A stretch of 43,688 bases of DNA. Origin: JBKJZO01 sp046715235 (GTDB lineage: Bacteria; Actinomycetota; Actinomycetes; BP-191). The notes beneath the pieces were generated by a model. That model searched no databases, was not told the DNA's origin, and was given only the letters and a program-made list of their open reading frames with translations. The translations under genes and the position numbers were made by a program. Positions 26,760 to 34,709 of the stretch are shown here, in pieces; the stretch's first letter is position 1; each line of letters opens with the position of its first letter. The stretch spans positions 1-43,688 of the forward strand of contig JBKJZO010000179.1 of assembly GCA_046715235.1 (NCBI GenBank), written 5' to 3'.

Positions 26760-27526
26760 TGGCAGGACGGCTCGAGGGCAAGGTCGCCGTTATCACCGGA
26801 GGGGCGGGCGGCATCGGCTTCGAGACGGCGCGCCGCTTCTCTCAGGAGGGCGCGAGAGTCGTCGTCGTCGACCTGTCCGACGAGGCCGGCGAGAAGGCGG
26901 CGGCGGAGATCGACGGCCTCTACCTCCATGCCGATGTGACGAGCGAGTCCGACGTACGGCAGATGTACGCCGAGACCGCGGCGCGCTACGGCGGCATCGA
27001 CGTTCTCTTCAACAATGCAGGCATCTCGCCGAACGACGACGGCTCGATCCTCGATACGTCGTACGAGGCCTGGCAGCGGGTGCAGGACGTCAACCTCAAG
27101 TCGGTCTTCCTGTGCTGCAAGTTCGGCATCCCGCACCTGCTCGATCGCGGCAAGGGATCGGTCATCAACACCGCGTCGTTCGTGGCGGTGATGGGTGCCG
27201 CGACGTCACAGATCTCCTACACCGCGTCGAAAGGCGGTGTGCTCGCCTTGAGCCGGGAGCTCGGCGTCGAGTTCGCCCGTAGGGGCGTGCGGGTCAATGC
27301 GCTGTGCCCGGGTCCGGTCAATACGCCGTTGCTGCAGGAGCTGTTCGCCAAGGACCCGGCCAAGGCCGCGCGCCGCCTCGTGCACTTGCCAATGGGCAGG
27401 TTCGCCGAGGCGATCGAGATCGCGAATGCCGTCGTGTTCCTCGCGTCCGACGAGTCGTCGTACATCACTGCGAACACGTTTCTTGTCGACGGTGGCCTTT
27501 CGGGGGCCTACGTCACAGCTGAGTAG
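26759..27526 (+). CDS. Short-chain dehydrogenase/reductase
   Basis: A 255-aa classical SDR. Cofactor motif is 'VITGGAGGIGFETARR', NNAG is at residues 86-89, and the catalytic set is S140, Y154 and K158 (SYTASK). 'VRVNALCPGPVNTPLL' and 'YITANTFLVDGG' are typical of the FabG-like group. Asp at the end of beta-2 (VVVVDLSD) suggests NAD preference. It starts at the TGATG overlap with the ALDH. SDRs often accompany GS-like genes in actinobacterial polyamine or ethanolamine loci, but no SDR step exists in the known Puu pathway, so its substrate is open. Its 3' end overlaps the convergent PuuD-like gene by 19 nt. Confidence 0.9.
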   Translation: MAGRLEGKVAVITGGAGGIGFETARRFSQEGARVVVVDLSDEAGEKAAAEIDGLYLHADVTSESDVRQMYAETAARYGGIDVLFNNAGISPNDDGSILDTSYEAWQRVQDVNLKSVFLCCKFGIPHLLDRGKGSVINTASFVAVMGAATSQISYTASKGGVLALSRELGVEFARRGVRVNALCPGPVNTPLLQELFAKDPAKAARRLVHLPMGRFAEAIEIANAVVFLASDESSYITANTFLVDGGLSGAYVTAE

Positions 27527-28230
27527 TCCGCGCGTTTGCGTGCGAACTCGACCAGCGACTCGAACAGCCGCATGTCGTCGCTGACTTCGGGGTGCCACAG
27601 GACACCGAGCGCGAACGACCGGGCTTCGACCTCGATCGCCTCGATGGAACCGTCGGGCGCGTGTCCGGTGGCGGTGAGCCCTTCGCCGACGGAGGCGATG
27701 CCCTGGTGGTGATACGAGTTGACCTGCGCGACGTCACCAAGCAGCGCCGCAAGACGGCTACCCGAAGCGAGCTCGACGGCGTGCTGGCCGTAGATGCCGG
27801 GGGAGGGCCGGTGCCCGTCGTGACCGAGCGCGTCAGGGAGATGCTGCTCGAGCCGGCCGCCCAGGGCTACGTTCATCAGCTGCATCCCACGGCAGATGCC
27901 GAGCACTGGCACATCGTCGTCGAGTGCTGCCTGCAGGAGCGCGAACTCACCCTCGTCGCGGTCGGGGCGCAGTCCGGTGGCCGGACTCGCCGGCGACGGC
28001 TCCGCGCCGTAACGCTCGGGGTCGACGTCGGCGCCTCCGGCGAGGATCACACCGTCGAGCGCGCGCAGCGTTTCCTCTGCGCCGTTCGGGCTCGGCGGCA
28101 GCAGCACGGCGCGACCACCCGCTGCCTCGACGGCCCGCACGTAAGCCATCGGCAAGAGGGCGGCGTCGCAGTCCCATACCCCCCAACGGGCGCATTCGAC
28201 GTAGGTCGTGATGCCGATCAGGGGGATCAT
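27508..28230 (-). CDS. puuD: Gamma-glutamyl-gamma-aminobutyrate hydrolase-like (PuuD) class I glutamine amidotransferase
   Basis: A 240-aa stand-alone class I amidotransferase-like hydrolase (peptidase C26 group). The nucleophile C113 is in 'VPVLGICRGMQLMN', and H213/E215 are in 'GVLWHPEVS'. The N-terminus 'IPLIGITTYVECARWGVWD' and 'LDGVILAGGADVDPERYG' match the PuuD family. It would release GABA and glutamate from gamma-glutamyl-GABA. ATG 28230 has no ribosome binding site but lies 6 nt after TAGAAT on its own strand, suggesting a leaderless transcript. It overlaps the SDR gene by 19 nt tail to tail. Confidence 0.88.
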   Translation of the reverse strand: MIPLIGITTYVECARWGVWDCDAALLPMAYVRAVEAAGGRAVLLPPSPNGAEETLRALDGVILAGGADVDPERYGAEPSPASPATGLRPDRDEGEFALLQAALDDDVPVLGICRGMQLMNVALGGRLEQHLPDALGHDGHRPSPGIYGQHAVELASGSRLAALLGDVAQVNSYHHQGIASVGEGLTATGHAPDGSIEAIEVEARSFALGVLWHPEVSDDMRLFESLVEFARKRADYSAVT

Positions 28231-28236
28231 GCGCTC

Positions 28237-28242
28237 ATTCTA
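28237..28242 (-). promoter_or_regulatory. Candidate -10 for leaderless puuD-like transcript
   Basis: On the minus strand TAGAAT (one mismatch from TATAAT) is followed by GAGCGC and the ATG at 28230. The 6-nt spacing and the missing Shine-Dalgarno fit a leaderless start. No clear -35 is seen. Confidence 0.5.
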
Positions 28243-28330
28243 GAGTCGGCCTGCGGGCCACCCCGCACTGCTAGTTACGATGAGGCTTCGGACCTGCGCC
28301 GGGCGGTTCCTTCGATGCCGGAGGCAAAGC

Positions 28331-29749
28331 GTGCGGACTGAAGGACACTTCATCGACGGCGAGTGGGTCGCGGCCGAGGGCGCGACGATGGAGGTCGTCA
28401 ACCCTTACGACGGCGCTGTTCTCGCCGCCGTACCGCTCGGCGGCACCACGCTGGTGGATCGAGCTGTTGCCGCAGCCAAGCGCGCGATGCGCACGCCACT
28501 GCCGGCGCACGAACGCGCGGTCTTGTGCGAGCGCATCGCGGGCATGATCAAGGCCGATCTCGAGGGCTTCGCCCGGGAGATCTGCGCCGAGTCGGGCAAG
28601 CCCATCAAGACCGCCCGCGCCGAAGCGGAGCGCGCGGTGTCGACGTTCACATTCGCGGCGGCGACAGCCCGCACGATGACCGGTGAGACCGTGCCGATGG
28701 ACGCCTCCGCGGCAGGCGTCGGGAAACTCGCATTCACTATTCGTGAGCCACGAGGTGTCCTCGCGGCCATCACGCCCTTCAACTTCCCGTTGAACCTCGT
28801 CGCCCACAAGCTCGCGCCTGCGCTCGCCGCCGGCTGCGCGACGGTGCTGAAGCCTGCCGAGAAGACGCCGTTGTCCGCGGTCCGGTTGGTGCGGGCGATG
28901 GCCGCGGCGGGCGTCCCCAACGGCTGGATCAACCTCGTGCACGGCACCGGCGACGACGTCGGAATTCCGCTGGCGACGCATCCCGATGTCGCGGTGGTGA
29001 GCTTCACCGGATCGACGCGGGTAGGCCACCTGCTTGAGCGCAGCGCCGCGGGCAAGCACGTGCTGCTCGAACTCGGCGCCAACGCGCCGCTGATCGTCGC
29101 CGCGGATGCTGACCTCGCTCGCGTGGCCGGCAAGGTGAAGGCGAGTGCGTTCACTCATGCTGGTCAGTCGTGCATCTCGGTGCAGCGAATCTTTGTGCAA
29201 TCCCAGGTGTACCAGGCGTTTCTCGACCAGCTCGTGCCCGCCGTTGAGTCACTGGTCGTCGGCGATCCCGCCGACGAGGCGACCGATGTCGGGCCGCTGA
29301 TCCGTGAGAGCGAGCGGGATCGCATCGTCGAATGGGTCGAGGAGGCGCGCAGCAACGGAGCGGAGGTGCTGACCGGCGGCAAGCCCGACGGCGTACTCCT
29401 GCCGCCCACCGTTGTGGCCGGCGGATCCGCCGACGTGAAGCTGGCCACCGAGGAGGCGTTCGGTCCGGTCGTGATCGTGCAGCCGTTCGACACGATCGAC
29501 GAGGCGATCGAGAGGGCGAACGCGTCGCCGTACGGGCTCAACGCCGCGATCTTCACGGCCAATCTCGAAGCTGCGTTGCGTGCCGCGCGCGGGCTCCGGG
29601 CGGGCGCCGTCCTCGTCAACGAGACGCCGACGTTCCGCGCCGATCAGATGCCGTACGGCGGCGTCGGCGAGTCGGGCAACACCCGTGAGGGTCCGGCGTA
29701 CGCCGCGCGGGAGCTCACCGTCGACAAGCTCGTCATCCTCGAGTCCTGA
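28331..29749 (+). CDS. Aldehyde dehydrogenase, possible succinate-semialdehyde dehydrogenase
   Basis: A 472-aa ALDH distinct from the other two here. Catalytic Cys281 lies in 'FTHAGQSCISVQRIFV'; 'AITPFNFPLNLVAHKLAPAL' and 'LLELGANAPLIVAADADL' are the cofactor and base regions. ANAP instead of GGKAP is seen in lactaldehyde/phosphonoacetaldehyde-type ALDHs, so it is not a classical GabD. Immediately upstream of gabT (11-nt gap), it is the best local candidate to take succinate semialdehyde to succinate, but other aldehydes are possible. GTG 28331 has GGAGG (28320-28324) six bases upstream; an in-frame upstream ATG (28280) lacks a site. Confidence 0.85.
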   Translation: MRTEGHFIDGEWVAAEGATMEVVNPYDGAVLAAVPLGGTTLVDRAVAAAKRAMRTPLPAHERAVLCERIAGMIKADLEGFAREICAESGKPIKTARAEAERAVSTFTFAAATARTMTGETVPMDASAAGVGKLAFTIREPRGVLAAITPFNFPLNLVAHKLAPALAAGCATVLKPAEKTPLSAVRLVRAMAAAGVPNGWINLVHGTGDDVGIPLATHPDVAVVSFTGSTRVGHLLERSAAGKHVLLELGANAPLIVAADADLARVAGKVKASAFTHAGQSCISVQRIFVQSQVYQAFLDQLVPAVESLVVGDPADEATDVGPLIRESERDRIVEWVEEARSNGAEVLTGGKPDGVLLPPTVVAGGSADVKLATEEAFGPVVIVQPFDTIDEAIERANASPYGLNAAIFTANLEAALRAARGLRAGAVLVNETPTFRADQMPYGGVGESGNTREGPAYAARELTVDKLVILES

Positions 29750-29761
29750 AAGGGAGCGCGA

Positions 29762-31096
29762 ATGGCCGCTAGGGTCGTCACTGCCGTCCCTGGACCACGC
29801 TCCATCGAGATGCGCGCACTCGTGGACGAGTTCGTGCCGCAGGCTGTCTTCAACACCCACCCGATCTTCGCCGAATCTGGCGAGGGCTCGATTCTGATCG
29901 ACGTCGACGGCAACCAATTCCTCGACTTCACCGGCGGGCTCGGCGTACTCAACGTCGGGCATCTGCCGCCCGGCGTCGTCTCGGCCGTGCACGCGCAGCT
30001 CGAGCGCTTCACGCACACGTGCTTCCACGTCGCGATGTACGACGGCTACCCGCGGCTCGCGCAGGCGCTGGCGCAGGTCACTCCTGGCGACCACGCGAAG
30101 AAGACGATGCTGGCCAACTCCGGAGCGGAGGCGGTCGAGAACGCGGTGAAGGTCGCGCGCTACGCGACCGGCCGTCCGGGCGTCATCGTCTTCGACCACG
30201 CGTTCCACGGGCGCACGCAGCTCGGCATGACCATGACCGCGAAACCCTTGCCCTACAAGGCAGGACTGGGCCCTGCGTCGCCGGAGATCTACCGGATGCC
30301 GTTCCCTTACGCCTACCGCTGCCCGGCCGGCCACGACCCCATCGCCTGCGGCCACGAGACCGCTGATTACATCGAGGACGCCATCCACACGCAGGTCGGC
30401 GACGAGCGGATCGCCGCGATCGTGATCGAGCCGGTGCAGGGTGAAGGTGGCTTCCACGTCGCGCCGCCGGGATTCCTTATCAGGCTGCGGGAGATCTGCG
30501 ATCGCTACGGCATCGTGCTCGTCGCCGACGAGATCCAGTCGGGGTTCGGCCGCACGTCGAAGTTCTTCGCCTGCGAGCACGACGGCGTCGTTCCCGACAT
30601 GGTGACGATGGCGAAGTCCCTCGCGGCCGGCTTCCCGCTAGCGGCGGTGACGGGCCGCAGCGAGCTCATGGACAGCGTGCACGTCGGCGGTCTAGGCGGC
30701 ACGTACGGCGGCAATCCGGTGGCGGTCGCGGCCGCGCTGGCGGTCATCGACATGTTCACGACCGGCGGTGTCCTGGAGGTCGCGCGCGCGATGGGCGATC
30801 AACTCGAGAAGGGGCTCGATGAACTCGCGGTGAAGCACCGGCTCGTTGGCGAGCACCGGGGGCTGGGCGCCATGCGGGCACTCGAACTAGTCACCGATCG
30901 CGACGGCAAGACGCCCGCGCCCGATCAGACGCGTGCCGTGATCAAGGCGGCGGCGGACCGCGGCTTGCTGCTGCTCGGAGCGGGCACCTATGCGAACGTC
31001 ATCAGGATCCTGGCGCCGCTCACGACGCCGCCGGAGCAGGTCGACGAAGGGCTGGCGATCCTGGACGAATGCCTCGGCCTCGAGTCGATCGGCTAG
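29762..31096 (+). CDS. gabT: 4-aminobutyrate aminotransferase
   Basis: A 444-aa class III PLP aminotransferase converting GABA and 2-oxoglutarate to succinate semialdehyde and glutamate. PLP lysine K285 is in 'MVTMAKSLAAGFPLAAVTG'. 'NSGAEAVENAVKVARYATG' binds the cofactor phosphate, 'IVIEPVQGEGGFHVAPPG' and 'LVADEIQSGFGRTSKFFA' are typical of GabT-like enzymes. A GGGAG site precedes ATG 29762. It forms an operon with the ALDH upstream. Its TAG overlaps the TAG of the convergent diguanylate cyclase in a shared CTAG at 31093-31096. Other omega-amino acids as substrate cannot be excluded. Confidence 0.92.
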   Translation: MAARVVTAVPGPRSIEMRALVDEFVPQAVFNTHPIFAESGEGSILIDVDGNQFLDFTGGLGVLNVGHLPPGVVSAVHAQLERFTHTCFHVAMYDGYPRLAQALAQVTPGDHAKKTMLANSGAEAVENAVKVARYATGRPGVIVFDHAFHGRTQLGMTMTAKPLPYKAGLGPASPEIYRMPFPYAYRCPAGHDPIACGHETADYIEDAIHTQVGDERIAAIVIEPVQGEGGFHVAPPGFLIRLREICDRYGIVLVADEIQSGFGRTSKFFACEHDGVVPDMVTMAKSLAAGFPLAAVTGRSELMDSVHVGGLGGTYGGNPVAVAAALAVIDMFTTGGVLEVARAMGDQLEKGLDELAVKHRLVGEHRGLGAMRALELVTDRDGKTPAPDQTRAVIKAAADRGLLLLGAGTYANVIRILAPLTTPPEQVDEGLAILDECLGLESIG

Positions 31097-32151
31097 CTGC
31101 GCGTCCTGCCCGTCTCGTACGACTCGGCGCGAGCTTCCGGCAGCTCGATCGTGAGGACGCGTGCGTCGAGCAGGCCGGCGCTCGCTGCCAGCGCGACCCG
31201 GTTGCGGCCTTCGCGCTTCGCCGAGTACATCGCGCCGTCTGCCTCAGCCAGGAGCTGGTCGGCCGTAGTGATGTCGTCCGTGGTCAGAGCCCCACCGATG
31301 GACGCGTGTACGTCGACCGCGGTCCCGCTGATGACGTAGGACTGCGCCGCAAGCGACGCGCGGATCTGCTCGGCCCGCGCGTACAACACCTCCGCGTCAT
31401 GCGTGTCGGGCAGCAGCGCGACGAATTCTTCGCCGCCCCAGCGGGCAACGACGTCGCCAGGACGCGTCACGTCCCGGAGCCGGTCCGCGAACTCCGTCAG
31501 CAGCTGGTCCCCACCGAGGTGGCCGTGCTCGTCGTTGACTTTCTTGAAGAAGTCGATGTCGATGACGAGCAGTCCGACCGAGCCACCCTGATGTGCGGCG
31601 CGGCCGAGGTGCCGCTCCAGCAGGGCGAGGAAATGCCTGCGGTTGCTCAGTCCGGTGAGGTAGTCGGTCAGCGCCTGCGCTTCGGCGATCGCACGGAGTT
31701 CGACGAGCTTGCGATTGGCTTCCTCAGCCGTTGTGAGAGCCTCGCGCAGCTTGGTCACATCGGTCACGACGCCGTCGTAGATGCGCCGGCCGTCGGGCCC
31801 GATCGGCCGCGGCCACATGCGGTCGAGGACCCACCGTGTCACGCCGTCATAACCGATCAGGCGGTACTCGATGGATACCGGCAGGCCCGTGTCGCAGCCA
31901 CCGTCCACGGCGTGCTGGCTGTCGAAATCGTCCGGGTGGATTGCCGCATCCCAGGCCTGGGCGGGACTGACTCCGTTCGGGATCGGCCCACCAAGCAGTG
32001 TCTGGATGCCGGGACCGGTGAACAGCTCGTTGTAGCGACCGTCGGCACGCGCCTCGCCCGTATAGACGTGGCAGTCGATGCGATCGAGGACGTCGAGGAG
32101 GCGTGCCGCGTCGACATCGCGAGAACAGTCGTCAGCATGATCCTTGTTCAT
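31093..32151 (-). CDS. PAS-GGDEF diguanylate cyclase
   Basis: A 352-aa cytoplasmic signalling protein. An N-terminal PAS-like sensor domain includes 'VSIEYRLIGYDGVTRWVLDR' and is joined by a helical linker (TTAEEANRKLVELRAIAEAQ) to a GGDEF domain starting DYLTGLSNRRHF. The active-site motif is GGEEF (about residues 239-243), an active variant, and RPGD five residues before it fits the RxxD inhibitory I-site. It should therefore make cyclic di-GMP with product feedback. No membrane helix, so the signal is intracellular. ATG 32151 is used; a GTG sits four codons upstream. It is downstream of nuoD on the same strand with a 147-bp gap. Confidence 0.93.
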   Translation of the reverse strand: MNKDHADDCSRDVDAARLLDVLDRIDCHVYTGEARADGRYNELFTGPGIQTLLGGPIPNGVSPAQAWDAAIHPDDFDSQHAVDGGCDTGLPVSIEYRLIGYDGVTRWVLDRMWPRPIGPDGRRIYDGVVTDVTKLREALTTAEEANRKLVELRAIAEAQALTDYLTGLSNRRHFLALLERHLGRAAHQGGSVGLLVIDIDFFKKVNDEHGHLGGDQLLTEFADRLRDVTRPGDVVARWGGEEFVALLPDTHDAEVLYARAEQIRASLAAQSYVISGTAVDVHASIGGALTTDDITTADQLLAEADGAMYSAKREGRNRVALAASAGLLDARVLTIELPEARAESYETGRTRS

Positions 32152-32298
32152 GGAACCCCCCACAACGCGGACCCACCCCGTGCCCCCCTTAGCGCATCGA
32201 GTGTCCCACTATGTGCGTCGGCGCAACAGGGGTACCGAAAAAGGCGTCGAACGGACGCAGGGGGTTAGCCCATTCGTGTCGTTGCGACGCCTGAACGG

Positions 32299-33465
32299 CT
32301 ACTTGTCGACGTCTCCCACGACGAAGAACATCGAGCCCATGATCGCGACAAGGTCGGGCAGCAGGGTGCCCGGCAACAGGTGCGAGAGCGCGTGGATGTT
32401 GTTGAACGACGCTGAGCGCAGGTGCAGGCGCCACGGCGTCTTCTCGCCGCGAGACACCAGGTAGTAGCCGTTGATGCCGAGGGGGTTCTCGGTCCAGGCG
32501 TAGGTGTGCCCCTCGGGCGCCTTGACGACCTTCGGCAGCTTCACGTTGACCGCGCCACCGGGGATCTTGTCGAGGCACTGGTCAGCGATGTCGAGCGACT
32601 CGTAGACCTGGTCGAGCAACACCTCGAAACGCGCGAAGCAGTCGCCGGTGTCACGGGTGATGACCTTGAAGTCGACCTCGTCGTACTTCAGATAGGGCTC
32701 GTCCCTGCGCAGGTCGAAGTCGACACCGGACGCGCGACCGATCGGCCCGCTGACGCCGTACTCGAGCACCGCGTCAGGAGATAGGACACCCACGCCCACA
32801 GTGCGCTGGTGGAAGATCTCGTTGCCGCGGATGAGGTTGTCGATGTCCTTCATGCGCGCCCGCACGTTGCGTACGGCGACGCGGCAGCGGTCCTTCCAAC
32901 CCGCGGGGAGGTCCTCCTTGAGGCCACCGACCCGGTTGAACATGTAGTGCATGCGGCCGCCGGAGAGCTCCTCCATGACCGCCTGGATCTCCTCGCGCTC
33001 GCGGAACGCGTAGAACACCGGCGTGATCGCGCCGACTTCGAGCGGGTAGGAGCCGAGGAACATCAGGTGGTTGAGGATGCGGTTGAGCTCAGCCATCAGC
33101 GTGCGGATCCACAGCGCCCGCTCGGGCGTCTCGAGGCCCATCATGCGCTCGACGGCGATGACGACACCGAGCTCGTTGGCGAACGCCGACAGCCAGTCGT
33201 GCCGGTTGGCGAGGACGATGATCTGCCGGTAGTCGCGCGCCTCGAACAGCTTGTCGGCGCCGCGGTGCATGTAGCCGATGATCGGGTCGGCGCGGATGAT
33301 GCGCTCGCCATCGATCGTGAGTGCCAGGCGGAGCACGCCGTGCGTCGAGGGGTGCTGGGGCCCGATGTTGAGCACCATGTCGGCGGTCGCCAGCTCACCG
33401 GCGCCGATGCCGAGGCCGACCGTGGCCTGGGTCACCCCGGTCGTGGACGGCAACGTGTCGACCAT
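32299..33465 (-). CDS. nuoD: NADH-quinone oxidoreductase subunit D, stand-alone copy
   Basis: A 388-aa homologue of the 49-kDa complex I subunit, which lines the quinone cavity. 'MVLNIGPQHPSTHGVLRLAL' and 'IIGYMHRGADKLFEARDYRQ' are canonical. R68 in the HRGADKL segment is the equivalent of the NDUFS2 arginine methylated in mitochondria. 'VGVGVLSPDAVLEYGVSGP' and the C-terminal 'MGSMFFVVGDVDK' are also typical. ATG 33465 is preferred over a long upstream in-frame extension that overlaps the methyltransferase gene. No other nuo gene is in the window, so this is either a second nuoD copy or part of a dispersed complex. Confidence 0.95.
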   Translation of the reverse strand: MVDTLPSTTGVTQATVGLGIGAGELATADMVLNIGPQHPSTHGVLRLALTIDGERIIRADPIIGYMHRGADKLFEARDYRQIIVLANRHDWLSAFANELGVVIAVERMMGLETPERALWIRTLMAELNRILNHLMFLGSYPLEVGAITPVFYAFREREEIQAVMEELSGGRMHYMFNRVGGLKEDLPAGWKDRCRVAVRNVRARMKDIDNLIRGNEIFHQRTVGVGVLSPDAVLEYGVSGPIGRASGVDFDLRRDEPYLKYDEVDFKVITRDTGDCFARFEVLLDQVYESLDIADQCLDKIPGGAVNVKLPKVVKAPEGHTYAWTENPLGINGYYLVSRGEKTPWRLHLRSASFNNIHALSHLLPGTLLPDLVAIMGSMFFVVGDVDK

Positions 33466-33473
33466 GCTTGTCC

Positions 33474-34553
33474 CTAGCCTCGCGTGGGTCCGGTGGGTTC
33501 GCCCGCATCGTCCCACGGCGGGCGCTGCGCAAGCCAAAACTGGGGAGGCACCTCGACGCCGACGGGTTGCACAACCCACACGAAATCGCCCAGCCCGCCG
33601 CGCGCGATCAGCTCCGCCGCTTGACCGGCTGCCTGCAGCGCCGAGAGGTACCCGCGCGGATCGGCCGACGCGAGGGCGCGGTCCGGCAGATCTCCTGTGA
33701 CACCGAGGTCGCGGAGCATTGCCCGCTGGTCCATCAGGTACGCCCGGGCGCCGGCCACGATCGCGCCTGCCGCCGCGACCGCGTCGAGGGCGACGTGAGC
33801 GGTGATGTCGCACGAACCGTCAGGGACCGGGAACACCTGACGGCCGTCCCGGTAGCCGGTGAGGGTTCCTCCGGCGTACGCCGACGCCCCTCTCTCTGCA
33901 CGCATGTGCCCGTAGTCGATCGCGACCGCGAGCCCGGCCTCGAGGTGCGAGACCGCGGCGGCCCACGCTTCGTCGCGGGGCAGTCCGATCTCGGCCCGGT
34001 CGCCCTCGTCGGTCAGAGGCCACCACCGCTCGAGCCATTGCGATTCGGCGTCCGGGGCTGGCGGCCCCGTCGACTCGGTGCCCTGCTCGTCGACAATGAC
34101 CAGCCTTGGACCATCAGCGGTCATCACGGCGACATCCAGAGGCACGTTGTCGAGCCACTCGTTGGCTAGTAGCAGGCCGGTCACTGGCCCGCGATCTGCC
34201 AGCTCGCGATGCCAGGCGATCTCGGCCGGCAACGAGGCAGGCCGGTCGGCGAGCTCGACGCCAGCCAGACGTAGACGTGGCGCGACCATGGGAGCCTCCT
34301 CGCGGACCACCGCCGCGACCGCGGAAAGGAGTGCACCCCTGGCGGCGGCCACTTCGACCAACTCGATGAGCGGTGGACGCCCAAGGCCTTCGTCGACCTT
34401 GTCGAGCAACCGCACGATGGCCCTGGCGAAGTGCACCGACGCGCTTGTCGACGTACGGAAGTGATGGCCCGGTCCGCCCTCGGGCCGGTGGTAGAACCCA
34501 CCTTCGCCGTACAGCGCCTGTTGCATCGCCACACGCCACGTCCGGGTGCCCAC
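33474..34553 (-). CDS. SAM-dependent methyltransferase of the NDUFAF7/MidA family
   Basis: A 359-aa protein of PF02636. The N-terminal 'ALYGEGGFYHRPEGGPGHHF' and then RTSTSASVHFARAI, 'LLANEWLDNVPLDVAV' and 'VAIDYGHMRAERG' match the family. The SAM motif I reads 'LVEVAAARGALL', where relatives generally have a glycine-rich VGAGRG, so this site is partly degenerate. Its stop lies 8 nt before nuoD on the same strand, so the two are probably cotranscribed. The mitochondrial homologue NDUFAF7 dimethylates an arginine of NDUFS2, the NuoD counterpart. Start GTG 34553 is my estimate from the family N-terminus; no ribosome binding site is seen and a longer form is possible. Confidence 0.85.
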   Translation of the reverse strand: MGTRTWRVAMQQALYGEGGFYHRPEGGPGHHFRTSTSASVHFARAIVRLLDKVDEGLGRPPLIELVEVAAARGALLSAVAAVVREEAPMVAPRLRLAGVELADRPASLPAEIAWHRELADRGPVTGLLLANEWLDNVPLDVAVMTADGPRLVIVDEQGTESTGPPAPDAESQWLERWWPLTDEGDRAEIGLPRDEAWAAAVSHLEAGLAVAIDYGHMRAERGASAYAGGTLTGYRDGRQVFPVPDGSCDITAHVALDAVAAAGAIVAGARAYLMDQRAMLRDLGVTGDLPDRALASADPRGYLSALQAAGQAAELIARGGLGDFVWVVQPVGVEVPPQFWLAQRPPWDDAGEPTGPTRG

Positions 34554-34661
34554 GGCCGCGCAGCCTACGCGCCGACGAGGTGGCTTGGCGTTACCGTCAC
34601 CACACAGCCGCGCACCGTGGATGAACTGCTCGTCCACGCTGCCACCCGTTGCCCGGATTGC

Positions 34662-34667
34662 AGGAGG
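34662..34667 (+). promoter_or_regulatory. Strong Shine-Dalgarno for the DUF1579-like gene
   Basis: AGGAGG lies 8 nt before GTG 34676, ideal spacing. That GTG opens a frame different from the main ORF, which supports a frameshift in the following C run. Confidence 0.7.
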
Positions 34668-34709
34668 CGAACGGAGTGACCAGTCTCGAACGGCGACCGG
34701 CCGACCAGC

